From positions 142,096,344 through 142,160,343 of the forward strand of contig JAOWCC010000577.1 in assembly GCA_030867875.1 (NCBI GenBank): 64,000 nt of DNA, written 5' to 3'. The notes under the pieces are model-generated. The model did no database searches, was not told where the DNA came from, and worked only from the letters and a program-made list of their open reading frames with translations. Source of the DNA: Actinernus sp. WN-2022 (lineage: Eukaryota > Cnidaria > Anthozoa > Actiniaria > Actinernidae). Shown piece by piece: positions 1 through 9,355 of the stretch. Each line of letters begins with the position of its first letter. Position 1 is the first letter of the stretch. Position numbers and translations under genes: made by a program.

Positions 1-1590
1 CATGGTGCGTTGAAGTGGCTGGCGAATTTTAAGAACCCTGAAAACCAGCTGGCAAGGTGGCTCGAACAGTTGGGGACTTAACAGTTTTGTTATTGAACAA
101 CCGTAGCGGAAAGAACCATATAACCGCTGATGCCCTCTCTAGGAAGCCCTTCGTGGATTGCAGGTACTGCGAACGTGCAGAACAGGATGATTTCTTGCAA
201 CGACAATCGGATTCATAAGTCGAATTGGCAACGGAACGGGTTGAGAATCTCCGTCCGGAGAAGGATTAGCAACGGGAAGCCTGCGACCCAGCCTTGGAAG
301 TCCGAACCTCGCTGCCCAAGAAGAGGGAAATAACAACACCAGAGGCCGGAGCCTGGGTACGAGGACGGACCAACAAAGAACTACGAGATGATTAGCTGAT
401 TCTGACTTCGCACAGATAATCGGCTGGAAAGAGTCTACCAAGGTTCGACCGGGGTGGCAAGTAATCTCCCCTGAGAACGGCGCAGTTAAAGCATACTGGA
501 CTGGTCAGTGGGACCGATTGGAAGTCAAGGACGGTGTACTTTACCGGCGATGGGAGTCAGTACAGGAGACTGTACATTGGCAGCTAGTACTGTCAGAGAG
601 ATTAAGAGAGTCGTCATGAGGCAGATGCATGACGATGACGAAGACTCTGGGACGCGAGAAACAGCAGTTTTATTGGCGAAGGGCTGGTGCCGAAGGTGCG
701 ACCCTTGTGCAGTGTGGAAAAGGCCCCAGAAAACGCCCCGTGCTTCGCTAACGTTTGTATCAAGATTTGGCGTACGAAGACAATTGTACTCTGACCAAGA
801 GAGGAATTTTGAATCGAATGTGTTCCAGGATCGAGATGTGCACTCAACTTGGTATGACTCTCAAGACTCTCACGACTCCGCTGCATCCGCAATCGGACGG
901 AATGGTAGAGTGCTACAACCGGACTCTAGGAGCAATGGTGTCTAAGTTCGTCTCAGACAAGCAACGTGACTGGGATGAGCATTTACCGATTGTAATGATG
1001 GCTTACAGGTCATCGGTACATGAGACCCAGGCTGTTCACCGAGATGATGCTTGGCCGCGAGACTTCGCTACCGGTTAACTTTGTGTTTGGCAGGCCAAAA
1101 CCGGAGAAGACCCCCACTGACAAGACGGAATATGCTGCAAGACTCGGAGTGCATAGACTGCGTACACAAGTTAGCGAGAGGTAACCTCAAACTTTAAACT
1201 GACCGCCGGCAGAAACGCTACTGCGACCACCGCGGAGTGCATCACAACACCTTCAACCATGGGGGATGCAGTATGGCTACACAACCCGAGGCGGAGGAAG
1301 GGTCTCGGCCCTAAGCTGCAAACAACATGTACGAGGGACCGTTTCTATTGTGCACTATAATCGGTTGAAAGCATAGGAGGGGACCAACGTACCGAACTGG
1401 CTGAGATAACCCACTAAAGGAGAAGACTGCAAAGCTAGCATGGACCAGAGCGCGGGTGAACCACATAGATCTACCAACATGCCTGTCCCTCGAGGGCCAG
1501 AACGCAGTTCCACCAGACCATGCCGCACCAGAAGACCTCCCACATGGGCTACGGCTTACGATTTTGGTTGATCGGACTTCAACTGAATTC
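1..1590 (+). pseudogene. Ty3/gypsy retrotransposon pol remnant (RNase H end and integrase)
   Basis: This is the 3' part of a decayed Ty3/gypsy pol gene that enters from before the window. Frame 1 at 1-72 reads like the end of the RNase H domain (ALKWLANFKNPENQLARW). After a frameshift, 102-150 carries the HITADALSRKP signature that closes gypsy RNase H. The integrase zinc-finger half (WCRRCDPC) lies near 680-710. It is followed directly by the second catalytic Asp block (SDQERNFES, about 791-817), so roughly 80 residues carrying the first catalytic Asp appear deleted near 750. The HPQSDG block with the catalytic Glu and an AYRSSVHE block lie at about 880-1040 in another frame. A GDAVWLHNP-like C-terminal block is near 1265-1300. 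Several frameshifts make it non-functional. No LTR was identified. Confidence 0.85.
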
Positions 1591-1607
1591 ACTTTTTTTG
1601 TGTCTGT

Positions 1608-1665
1608 ACTAGTAGTAGTACTAGTAGTAGTACTAGTAGTAGTACTAGTGGATACTAGTGGATAC
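1608..1665. repeat. Short tandem repeat (AGTAGTACT)n
   Basis: A 9-bp unit, agtagtact, repeats about five times and is followed by two copies of ctagtggata. It lies just after the last recognisable gypsy coding and may mark the end of that remnant. Confidence 0.8.
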
Positions 1666-2005
1666 TGCTAACGATAATCCAACATGTGTGTTAGACGCTA
1701 GTTACGTCATAGCGAGTGTTGGGTAGTGCCATGCAACTTGCATGGTAGTGATCATAGGTGTATGGCTATTTTCCACCCACTAAGGCTAAACTGGAATTTT
1801 GGACCACTTCTCGTGGAAATATTTGGCCTAAACTTCCGCGAAAAAAGTTTCTCCTCGAAATGATTGTTATTTTCCATCCAAGTGCATTGAATGTCGTCAC
1901 AAGCTCGCGTACCGACAGCCTTCCGCAGTTCATGCCGCATGGCAGACGTCGCGTCGAGTACAGAAACCATGGTTTTAATTCTGCCACAACACTTAATCCA
2001 TTGTA
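1666..2005. other. Intergenic stretch, nothing recognised
   Basis: No domain, repeat unit or RNA gene could be recognised. Open frames of 70-80 codons exist on both strands over 1752-2006, but they overlap each other and resemble no family known to me. Confidence 0.4.
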
Positions 2006-2560
2006 ATTTTAAGCTGCAACTTCATTCTAGCCACTTCTAAATGGGGGAGGGTTCCATTTTGAACAGGAAAGGCATAGGATTTTCCACTCCTCCCCCCTCC
2101 GTTTTGCATGGTTCCCATATCTTACCCCAAATTTGCAACCAATATGTTGTGTTCGTCGTGTTTACTACACAAACTAAGATTTTAAAGCTGCAACGTCATT
2201 CAAGCCAATTATAATGGGGAGGGCACCGTTATTAACAGGAAATGCATAGGATTTTCCACCCCTCCCCCCTCAGTTTTGCATGGTTCGCATATCTTACCCT
2301 CAAATTTGCAACCAATATGTTGTGTTCGTCGTGTTTACTACACAAATTAAGATTTTAAAGCTGCAACGTCATTCAAGCCAATTCTATTGGGGGAGGGCAC
2401 CGTTATTAACAGGAAATGCATAGGATTTTCCACCCCTCCCCCCTCAGTTTTGCAAGGTTCGCATTTCTTACCCCACATTTGCAAGCAATATGTTGTGTTC
2501 GTCGTGTTTACTACCAAAACTATGATTTTAACGCTGCAACGTTATTTAATCCAGTTCTGG
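2006..2560. repeat. Tandem repeat, 173-bp unit, 3.2 copies
   Basis: Each unit begins attttaa(a)gctgcaac and contains a purine/C-rich block (ggggagggcaccgtt, then cacccctcccccctc) and the phrase aatatgttgtgttcgtcgtg. Units start at about 2006, 2179, 2352 and 2525 (partial), which gives a 173-bp period. Copies 2 and 3 are much closer to each other than to copy 1. Unit length is near nucleosomal, as in many satellite-like repeats, but only three copies are present. Open frames across it are shadows of the repeat. Confidence 0.9.
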
Positions 2561-3744
2561 ACTCGGAAATAGCAAATGAAACTGTCCTAGCATGCTTTGC
2601 GGCCATAACGGAAAGGGCGATGGATTTTTACGGGTAGAAAACAACATCGTAGAGACATGGGGTTTTCACCGAAATGTTACCCATAGGAAACTGCAGGGGT
2701 TCCTCTTAATTTGGTTGACATTAAAGTCCAGGCCGGAGAAATGACAGCCAAAACAAAAATTCAAAACGGCTTAACCCCCCTGAACTTCATTTGCGCGAGT
2801 AATAACGCAAAAAAATCATCTAGTTGGGCGAAAATACATAAGATAGGCTGGTTTTTATGCCATCAACTAGGCGCTAGATACCGAACATTAATTAATTATT
2901 TCGAATGATTGTATTATTTCTATGATTATCGTTAGGAATTATTATTATTATTATTATTATAGACCCTGTTAAGGTGTTAATGATTACCATCTGTGGAATT
3001 GTAAAGAGTCTTGTGACTAGTACAGGCTCAGATATTAGGATCGATTAGCTGTTGAACAAAACAACGCGTCTCTATATCAAGGATAGCCTACAATGCAGGC
3101 GTTTCTAGTGGTTTTCCCCGCTTTCGTGGACATTTTCCGCTCGCGAATGAATTTCAGACGAGTAGGAATGGAGCGAGGACGAAAAAGCGCCATTCTTCCC
3201 TCGTCCAAATATATTGCGGTTTCCCAAATAAAACGATCTAAGGTTATGTAACCCATAATCTTTTGGATCGTGACCTAATTCCTTGATGGCTTCATTAAAA
3301 ATCTCTACATCTCGTGTACGAAATTGTAGTATGTCTTAAACCATAACCTGCTTTCTTCTTAACTAAAGGTCTGAATAAAGGAGCTCATTATTTTCCTTCA
3401 AATTAACTGCCTGTAAATATCTTTCTAGTATTGAGACGGGTTAATATTTAGACTGTTCTGCCGATGTAAACATGGTTTCCATCTATTAATATCTGTTTTA
3501 CTCTTTGATACGAAAATGTTAGCATGATCATCGTGAAACATAATGTGTTTCATTAATATATTACAATCTCGTTAATACGAAAAAATCCCGGGAATCCCAA
3601 ACTGCGTAAGACAACCAAGCGTAAGGCCTTTAGACTAGCCGCTTCTGAAGCATATTTATCGATGATTTCCGTAATCATCTCTGGGCCAATTGGTTCCTCC
3701 TCCTTATGCTCGCGATACGCTTCTTGATATATGCTATCCGCCTC
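2561..3744. other. Intergenic; ATT microsatellite at 2937-2961, otherwise nothing recognised
   Basis: The stretch holds a short (ATT)n run and AT-rich DNA. Open frames are under 80 codons, and the longest (3553-3789, - strand) overlaps the SINE downstream. No host exon was recognised. Confidence 0.4.
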
Positions 3745-3750
3745 CCGGTT

Positions 3751-3895
3751 TGCGCCGGTCTGTCGTACCGGAGCCGGTTGCAGGTTCAAACCCCGGCCGA
3801 ACCAACACTCGGGCTGAGTAGAAGGTGCTGCCTATACATAATTCAACAGTAAACGGTTAGATCTTCACGTCTTCTCGAATAAGGACGCTAACGTT
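3751..3895 (+). repeat. tRNA-derived SINE, 5'-truncated copy
   Basis: The copy starts gcgccggtctgtcgtacc and carries a polymerase III B box (ggttcaaaccccgg, from 3783). The body continues with accaacactcggg, gctgagtagaaggtgctgcc and a shared block (gatcttcacgtcttctcg, from 3860). The same segments occur in the same order on the - strand at 58250-58473, where the A box is also present. The A box is missing or eroded here, so this is a truncated, probably inactive copy. Confidence 0.75.
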
Positions 3896-4320
3896 TTGTT
3901 GAGCCTCGTAGATTACATACTGGGGGTGGGAATGGTAACTGAATATCAATTAAGTTATTTTACACCATGCAAAAAAACGTGCTTGTTGGTTTGATATACG
4001 TACGTACGTAGAAGATAATACTTGGCGCTCGATGATAAGCAATTACGATAATTTTACGCTAGAAAGCAGGGCAATTATTTCGATATCGTTTTGCTATTTT
4101 AAGCGCTCGGCTATGTTTCTAGTCATTTCTTTCTCCTAAACTCGTAAAATAAATGCAATTTTTAGCTCGAATAAGAAAGAAAACATCTTGAATCAGAAAT
4201 TCAATCGTAAACAAACCAATTTTATACGGCGTTTCATTTATCTTCGTTTTCGATAGCTTTTTATTTTGCTAAATTTGAGTTTTAAAATGTATAATAACCG
4301 AATTCAATTGTTTTTTAGCA
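3896..4320. other. AT-rich stretch with a copy of a hairpin-flanking repeat
   Basis: The segment gcgctcgatgataagcaa at 4025-4042 recurs at 4533 next to the second hairpin, so at least 4011-4090 belongs to the same repeat family as the hairpins downstream. Nothing coding was recognised. Confidence 0.5.
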
Positions 4321-4409
4321 TGATATAGCGAAAATTATCAAGACCTCGGTTTGTGTTATCAGCCTTCGGCTTATAACACAGACCTCTGTCTTGATAATTT
4401 TTGCTATCA
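4321..4409. repeat. Hairpin repeat, copy 1 (89 bp)
   Basis: The arms gcgaaaattatcaagac and gtcttgataatttttgc pair, and the pairing continues inward through gtgttatca / tataacac around a short loop. A second copy lies at 4584-4679, and both are followed by the same gctcaacctcatccaataattgc-type flank. This looks like a small foldback (MITE-like) element. Confidence 0.85.
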
Positions 4410-4481
4410 TGCTCAACCTCATCCAATAATTGCTTATTATACATTTTACTCACATCTCGATTAATATCGCATGCGTACAAT

Positions 4482-4527
4482 ATTATCTGCTAGCAGATAT
4501 AGTAGTATCTGCTAGCTAGCAGATAAT
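4482..4527. repeat. Palindrome of CTGCTAGCAG units
   Basis: Two tatctgctagcagata-type palindromes in tandem form one larger inverted repeat with attatctgctagc / gctagcagataat ends. It separates the two hairpin copies. Confidence 0.75.
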
Positions 4528-4583
4528 ACTTAGCGCTCGATGATAAGCAAATACGACAATTATTTCGATATCACTAAGATTTT

Positions 4584-4679
4584 GCTAGCGAAAATTATCA
4601 AGACCTCGGTCTGTGTTATCAGTGAGCCTCAGGCTTCGGCTGATAACACAGACCTCTGTCTTGATAATTTTCGCTATCA
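4584..4679. repeat. Hairpin repeat, copy 2 (96 bp)
   Basis: This is the same foldback family as 4321-4409, with a slightly longer loop. The arm ends gcgaaaattatcaagac / gtcttgataattttcgc are perfectly complementary. Its 5' flank (agataatacttagcgctcg, from 4521) matches 4011-4030, so the repeat unit is longer than the hairpin itself. Confidence 0.85.
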
Positions 4680-5814
4680 TACTCAACCTCATCCAATAAT
4701 TGCTTATTGTTCTGAGCCGAAAAAGTGGTACAAATAGTGGAGGTCCGGGCTTCTAGCAGACCTTTACGAAGTCGGTCTTCAACCTATTGAAGGGGACGAG
4801 AACAAGATGAGAAAATAAAAAAGTGTTTGAATCCTTGTACTTTATCTAGAGGTTTGATATTCCTCTCTAGCATATTTGGACTCTCTTTAACTGATTTCCT
4901 GGGAGTTCGTGACTGAGTTCGACGCAGAGTACATGTAGGCCTTTTTCAGGAACAGTAACGTGCTCAATTGATTCGTTGACGAAGTATTTGATCCTTCTGC
5001 CTAATGTGCGAGCCACGACGCGAAGCCAGGTTTTCGACAATTTCAGCTTAAATGGGCCTTTTGCAGGAATACAATCACGTGGTTGTACTAGGTGGTAAAA
5101 CAATCTTAATTCATATATTTAAAGGCACTTGTACAATCGGTAATTTTACTGACTGACTTGCACGTTACGTCATCGCCGCCATGTTCGTGGAGAAGCAAAA
5201 GAGGAATGTTTTGTTAACGTCTTGTTTGTTCAACCAACACTGTTATTTCAATCTCTGGCCATGGGGATTGGTTGCAAGACAGCACTAGTAGCAAAACCTG
5301 GTTGTAAATGCTATTTTTCACCTCCAATAGATCTCCGAGTTTCTAAAAAAGTCTCCCATGGGCCCTTCTATTGTCTTCTAACTACGAAAGCGACTTCGTG
5401 TTTGCAGTTTTGCAGTCGATGTTTCACCTGATGTACACACTCGTAACTCACGCTCATTGTATTAAGGTATGGGGAAAATTTATCTACGCGCTTCTAGCCT
5501 CACCGTTCACTAATAGATCAATTTTACGGTAACCAGGCCATATACAGGCTCAAAAAACCTCCAAACCTTACCCATCCCTATCCTCCCCTTCCTATTTCAA
5601 ACTGGTCAATCCAGGCGAGGTCGTTTCGCCTGTGTGTCAGTGGGGAATGCACATACAAAACGTTTCAGTGAGTTTCAGTAATGTCTTGCCAGTCCATGGT
5701 AACATCAGGCAGTGCCATCGCTGCCAATTTTGGAGTAAGTAAGTACGTACCGCTCGAGACCTGTATTCTGATCACACCATTATACTGTAGCTTTATTGTT
5801 TTTGTACTGCTCGT
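4680..5814. other. Intergenic, nothing recognised
   Basis: No conserved domain, RNA gene or clear repeat was found. A GCCGCCATGTT motif occurs at 5174-5184, one of several such motifs in the window. Open frames at 4867-5103 (-) and 5222-5431 (+) are below 80 codons and were not recognised. Confidence 0.4.
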
Positions 5815-8040
5815 TCTAAAGGTTAGAGTGTTTTGTATTGTTGTGTAAGCGAATACTGTGGCTCGTTTCGAGCGGTACAGGCTGGCTCCAATTTTGCCGA
5901 GGCTCAGCTGGGTTGAGAACTTTAGACAGCTGCAAGTAATATAATGCAGTGTGCCGCCTAGACCAGTCTACATGGTCCATTATTTCTGAAAGGTCTGCTC
6001 CTGATAAAGCTAACGTTATCGCACACCCATGCAGCGTTCCACCCTCGTCCGTACCCATCTCTTTAAGGCACCCTCTTAGGCGTGCCTTCGCCGCAGATGA
6101 AGTAAGTGGAGCATCCAATATACCTCCTGTAGGTGTGGTAGGGCGAAATAGGTATCCAGACGTTAAATCTATCTGTAATTACCTTGCAACCACCATGTAT
6201 CGCTTAATACCCTCTACTGGGCAGATCGCCGTTTGGGGGTTTCTCCTGATGCCAAACACATTAGCGTCCCCGTCCTTTAGACAGGAACACCCAACGGTAA
6301 AACTTCATAAAAACAAACATTCTGATGTTTTTATAACAAATCAGATGTGTTTAAACATATTTAAGGGAATTGTTTTTCAGCTGGCAGACGAACAGCTGTT
6401 CTGCAGCGCCAGCCAGCCTAAAGTTCATGAAGAATTTCTAAATTTCCCAGCTGAAATATTTAAGTGCAGAATTTGCCAGCAGCAAAAATATTTTTTTGAA
6501 TATATTCCCAGCTGAAATATTTAAGTGCAGTATTTGCCAGCAGCAAAACATTTTTTTACATATATTACCAGGGCGGTACATACCCCTCCCCTGGGGACTT
6601 GTAGAGACCGAAAACTGTTTTTAAATGATTTCTATATCTCAACACCTTTCAACATTTTAAACCTGTTTCAAGATCGGCTCCAACACTAAATATTGTTCCG
6701 ATGTTGAAACGGTTTGTACAGGGCTTAACTGAAATATAGAACGCTATATTTTTATTTTAAGAATAAAAACCTGAGCTAACCTGCAGAATTCGGTATTTTT
6801 AAAAACCTGTGAAACAACAGGTACGTGCAGAATTTTCCAGCTGAGAAATATCGCTCTGTTATATTATTATTATGTAATTATATCGGACTGCAGAATTTAC
6901 CAGCTGACAAATATCGCTCCGTTATATTATTATTTAGTATCAGACTGCAGAATTTGCCAGCCAAGAAATTCCAAAGTGCAGAATTTGCCAGCCGAGTGGC
7001 CCAGAAGAACAGTTATTTTGCAGAACAGTTCGTTGGGTGTTCCTGTTTAGAGTTTCCCCCCAAACGTGATTGAATAAGAAACCATCATCATTGGGGAATC
7101 TCAACATTTCAGGTACTTTGACTTGGCCCATATCTCCTGGTCTATCACCACTGAAGAAAACCGCTTTAAAGTAAGCCTGATCTCGGGCTAAAAGAAACCG
7201 TTGCGTAGGGGTAACCTTGAGGGATTCGAGACGTTGAACTATGTAAGAGTCCAATTGTGTCAACTTATCAACAAAAAAGGGGGTAGCCTGTTTTGGGGTG
7301 ATTTTGCCTTGGAGCTGTTCTGCAGTGATTAAGCGAATATAGACCTTTACCGACTTATCAGAAGCAGGATTCCCAAGGCCTAAACACCTATCCCATTCCC
7401 CCATCCCGACCATTTGCGTGGAAAATGGCCCTTAATTTACCAATGTAAGAATCGACTGTTTTATAGGAGAGTCGAAGGGGGTAGCCATGCACAATCAAAT
7501 TTTCCCCTTTTTCCTAGAAACCCACATCCATTGTTATGAACTTGTGTTTTCCCATTCCTGTCTTTAAAGACTAGGAAGCGACATATCTCGCGGAGTAGCT
7601 GATGCAATAGTGGCGTACCGGGGGCTGGAAGCCAGAAAGTTCTCAAACTCCGTTTGAAGTGATTATTTCTGTTTACAGTAGCTGATAGCCTGATCAAACA
7701 TGCATGAAGAGTTATTTCTAAAGTGTCGTGATGGAGGCCGAGATCCGAGTCATAACGATTTCCCTTAAAAGTTCCTGTGAGATGCCGAAAATAATCAAAA
7801 ATAGCGGATACTTTGTCCCGAGTCCATCCCAGAACCTGTGCCTGTTCCACAGAAATGGGCCGGTCGTCTGCCATCACTTGCCATTGCTGGAAATGGTTGT
7901 GGAGTTCCCCTGCTCTGAAATGATTTAAGTCTCTGAAACCGGCTCAACTCCGCCAAATCCGAGATCTTTTGTCCACGGATAATCCGTTCCAGGCTTTCCT
8001 TTGTCGCCCCTGAGCTAACCCCAGTTTGGTTTCCCATGAT
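5815..8040 (-). pseudogene. Tyrosine recombinase (integrase/Xer-like), mobile-element associated, disrupted
   Basis: Read on the - strand from about 8040, the N-terminal part includes a SYIGKLRAIFHA block near 7410-7450. A core block ITPKQATPFFVDKLTQL (about 7260-7310), FLLARDQAYFKAVFFSGDR (about 7145-7200, the box I Arg lying in SGDR) and LFNHVWGETL (about 7050-7080) follow. The catalytic C-terminal part continues at 6280-5815: VFGIRRNPQTAICPVEGIKR, GYLFRPTTP, ITLALSGADLSEIMDHVDWS and ALYYLQL with the candidate nucleophilic Tyr. The order matches a recombinase family I know from cnidarian genomes. Lesions are frameshifts in the N-terminal half, a TAA at 6179-6181, an apparent 4-codon loss in the HxxR box, and a 766-bp insertion. 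Whether its parent was Crypton-like or DIRS-like cannot be told here. Confidence 0.8.
6281..7046. mobile_element. Non-autonomous DNA transposon (766 bp) inserted in the recombinase gene
   Basis: Perfect 16-bp terminal inverted repeats, ACAGGAACACCCAACG at 6281-6296 and its complement at 7031-7046, are flanked by a 4-bp direct repeat TTAG (6277-6280 and 7047-7050). Removing the element plus one TTAG rejoins the recombinase reading frame exactly between its ...ETL and KDGDANVFG parts, which defines both ends. The element has no credible ORF. It contains repeated motifs of the type gcagaatttgccagc at about 6466, 6524, 6824, 6887, 6944 and 6976. Superfamily is unknown; a 4-bp TTAG duplication does not match a common class well. 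Confidence 0.9.
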
Positions 8041-8387
8041 ATAAAAGTTGCTGAGGGTTAGAACTGTTCCATTGCTTTATCAAATAGAGATCCTCCCATT
8101 CTCTGGCAAGGCTATCAGCCGCGTACTGAGAAAAATGGGAAGGTGGTTCTACATATTCCAACAGAATCGGCCATAATCAAGAAAACAAAGACAAACAAGG
8201 GGGAAAACAAACTCGGAGTTAGCAAAGAGATAACAGTAGTGACCCAGCTATTTAACTGGGGGATTTGGTTGAGATACTCTTTTTCGTAATTGACGCTCTA
8301 CTATACCCAAAAATTAAATATAGGGGTCCCAGAAAATGTGAAAGATGGGAGGCAGTCGGGAAGTCTCCCAAACACACCTCATATACC

Positions 8388-9170
8388 GGAAGTCTCCCAA
8401 ACACACCTCATATACCGGAAGTTCTTGGACAAGAATAAACTCTGCCCACGTAATGAAGTCAAGTTAATATCGTGTAGCACCATTAGTAAGGCGACTGAGA
8501 TTCTTGGTTCACCAAGTTTTTCGGTACGAAAAGGTATCATTATTAATACTGGGGTTAATGATGTGGAGCATGACTCAGTAGAAATGGTTGTTAATAAGGC
8601 AGTCGAGATGGTCAAGATTGCAAAGAATTCATTTCCGGGGAAACAAATTATTGTTTCTAGTATTACGCCACGGTGTGACAATCTGGACAGATCAGTGTAT
8701 GATGTCAACATGTCGGTGCATGCACAGATAAAGGACATTCCTAACGTCACCCATATCGATAACAGTAACCTCCGGAACAGACAGTTTTACCGTGATGCTG
8801 AGCACCTTAATGCAAGGGATGGGGTTCCTCTTTTCGCCGGTAATATAAAGAATGGCATCAGACAGGCCCTTGGTATATACGACCGGTTGTTAGATCAAAC
8901 CGGAGGCTTTCGGCTTTACGTACGACGCAAGAACCAAGGATGGGGAATTCTGAACAAATGCCGCGAGCTGATGGTCCACAGGAAACCGAAAGTATGGTAG
9001 TTTTAAAGGAGCTGTCGGACATGCTGAAACAGGTTTTACAGTCGAATGTTAGTCCAGTTCAGCATCAGAGGGTCATGGTTCCGCCTCCATATCTGCCGCC
9101 TGGTTTATCTTATTGTAGTACGCAACCTAGTTTCCCGCCATTCAATAATACTATAAGGGCGGCAGTATAG
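8388..9170 (+). pseudogene. LINE ORF1, SGNH/GDSL esterase-like domain, frameshifted
   Basis: The first frame ends at 9000 and contains IINTGVND (esterase block III-like), IIVSSITPRCDN and a DAEHLNARDGVPLFAGNIK block with the Asp and His expected near the end of SGNH hydrolases. The usual first block with the nucleophilic GDS Ser is absent, because homology starts just after it. After a shift near 8935 the next frame (to the TAG at 9170) continues with a possible coiled coil (VLKELSDMLKQVL) and a Pro-rich tail, which reads like the true C terminus. In related LINEs this protein is thought to bind RNA or membranes. The start codon is undetermined. Confidence 0.7.
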
Positions 9171-9203
9171 ATTTAGTTTTTAACTTCATCTGTTTTTAAT
9201 CTT

Positions 9204-9234
<31 letters not shown>

Positions 9235-9236
9235 TT
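9204..9236. repeat. AT dinucleotide repeat
   Basis: An interrupted (TA)n run lies in the spacer between ORF1 and ORF2 of the LINE. Confidence 0.85.
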
Positions 9237-9355
9237 ATTTTTTATTATTATTAATAACATGGTCTTATGGCTTTAGGTTTTTTAGATTCTTTTCTTTTGT
9301 TTTGTTTGGCTGTTAGGGACGAGCGTGTGAGTATGCAGATTTTCGGTGGGTTGTT

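Noticed and set aside
5949..6515. 188-codon + strand frame
   Set aside because: Opposite strand of the tyrosine-recombinase pseudogene and the 766-bp transposon; no motif of its own.
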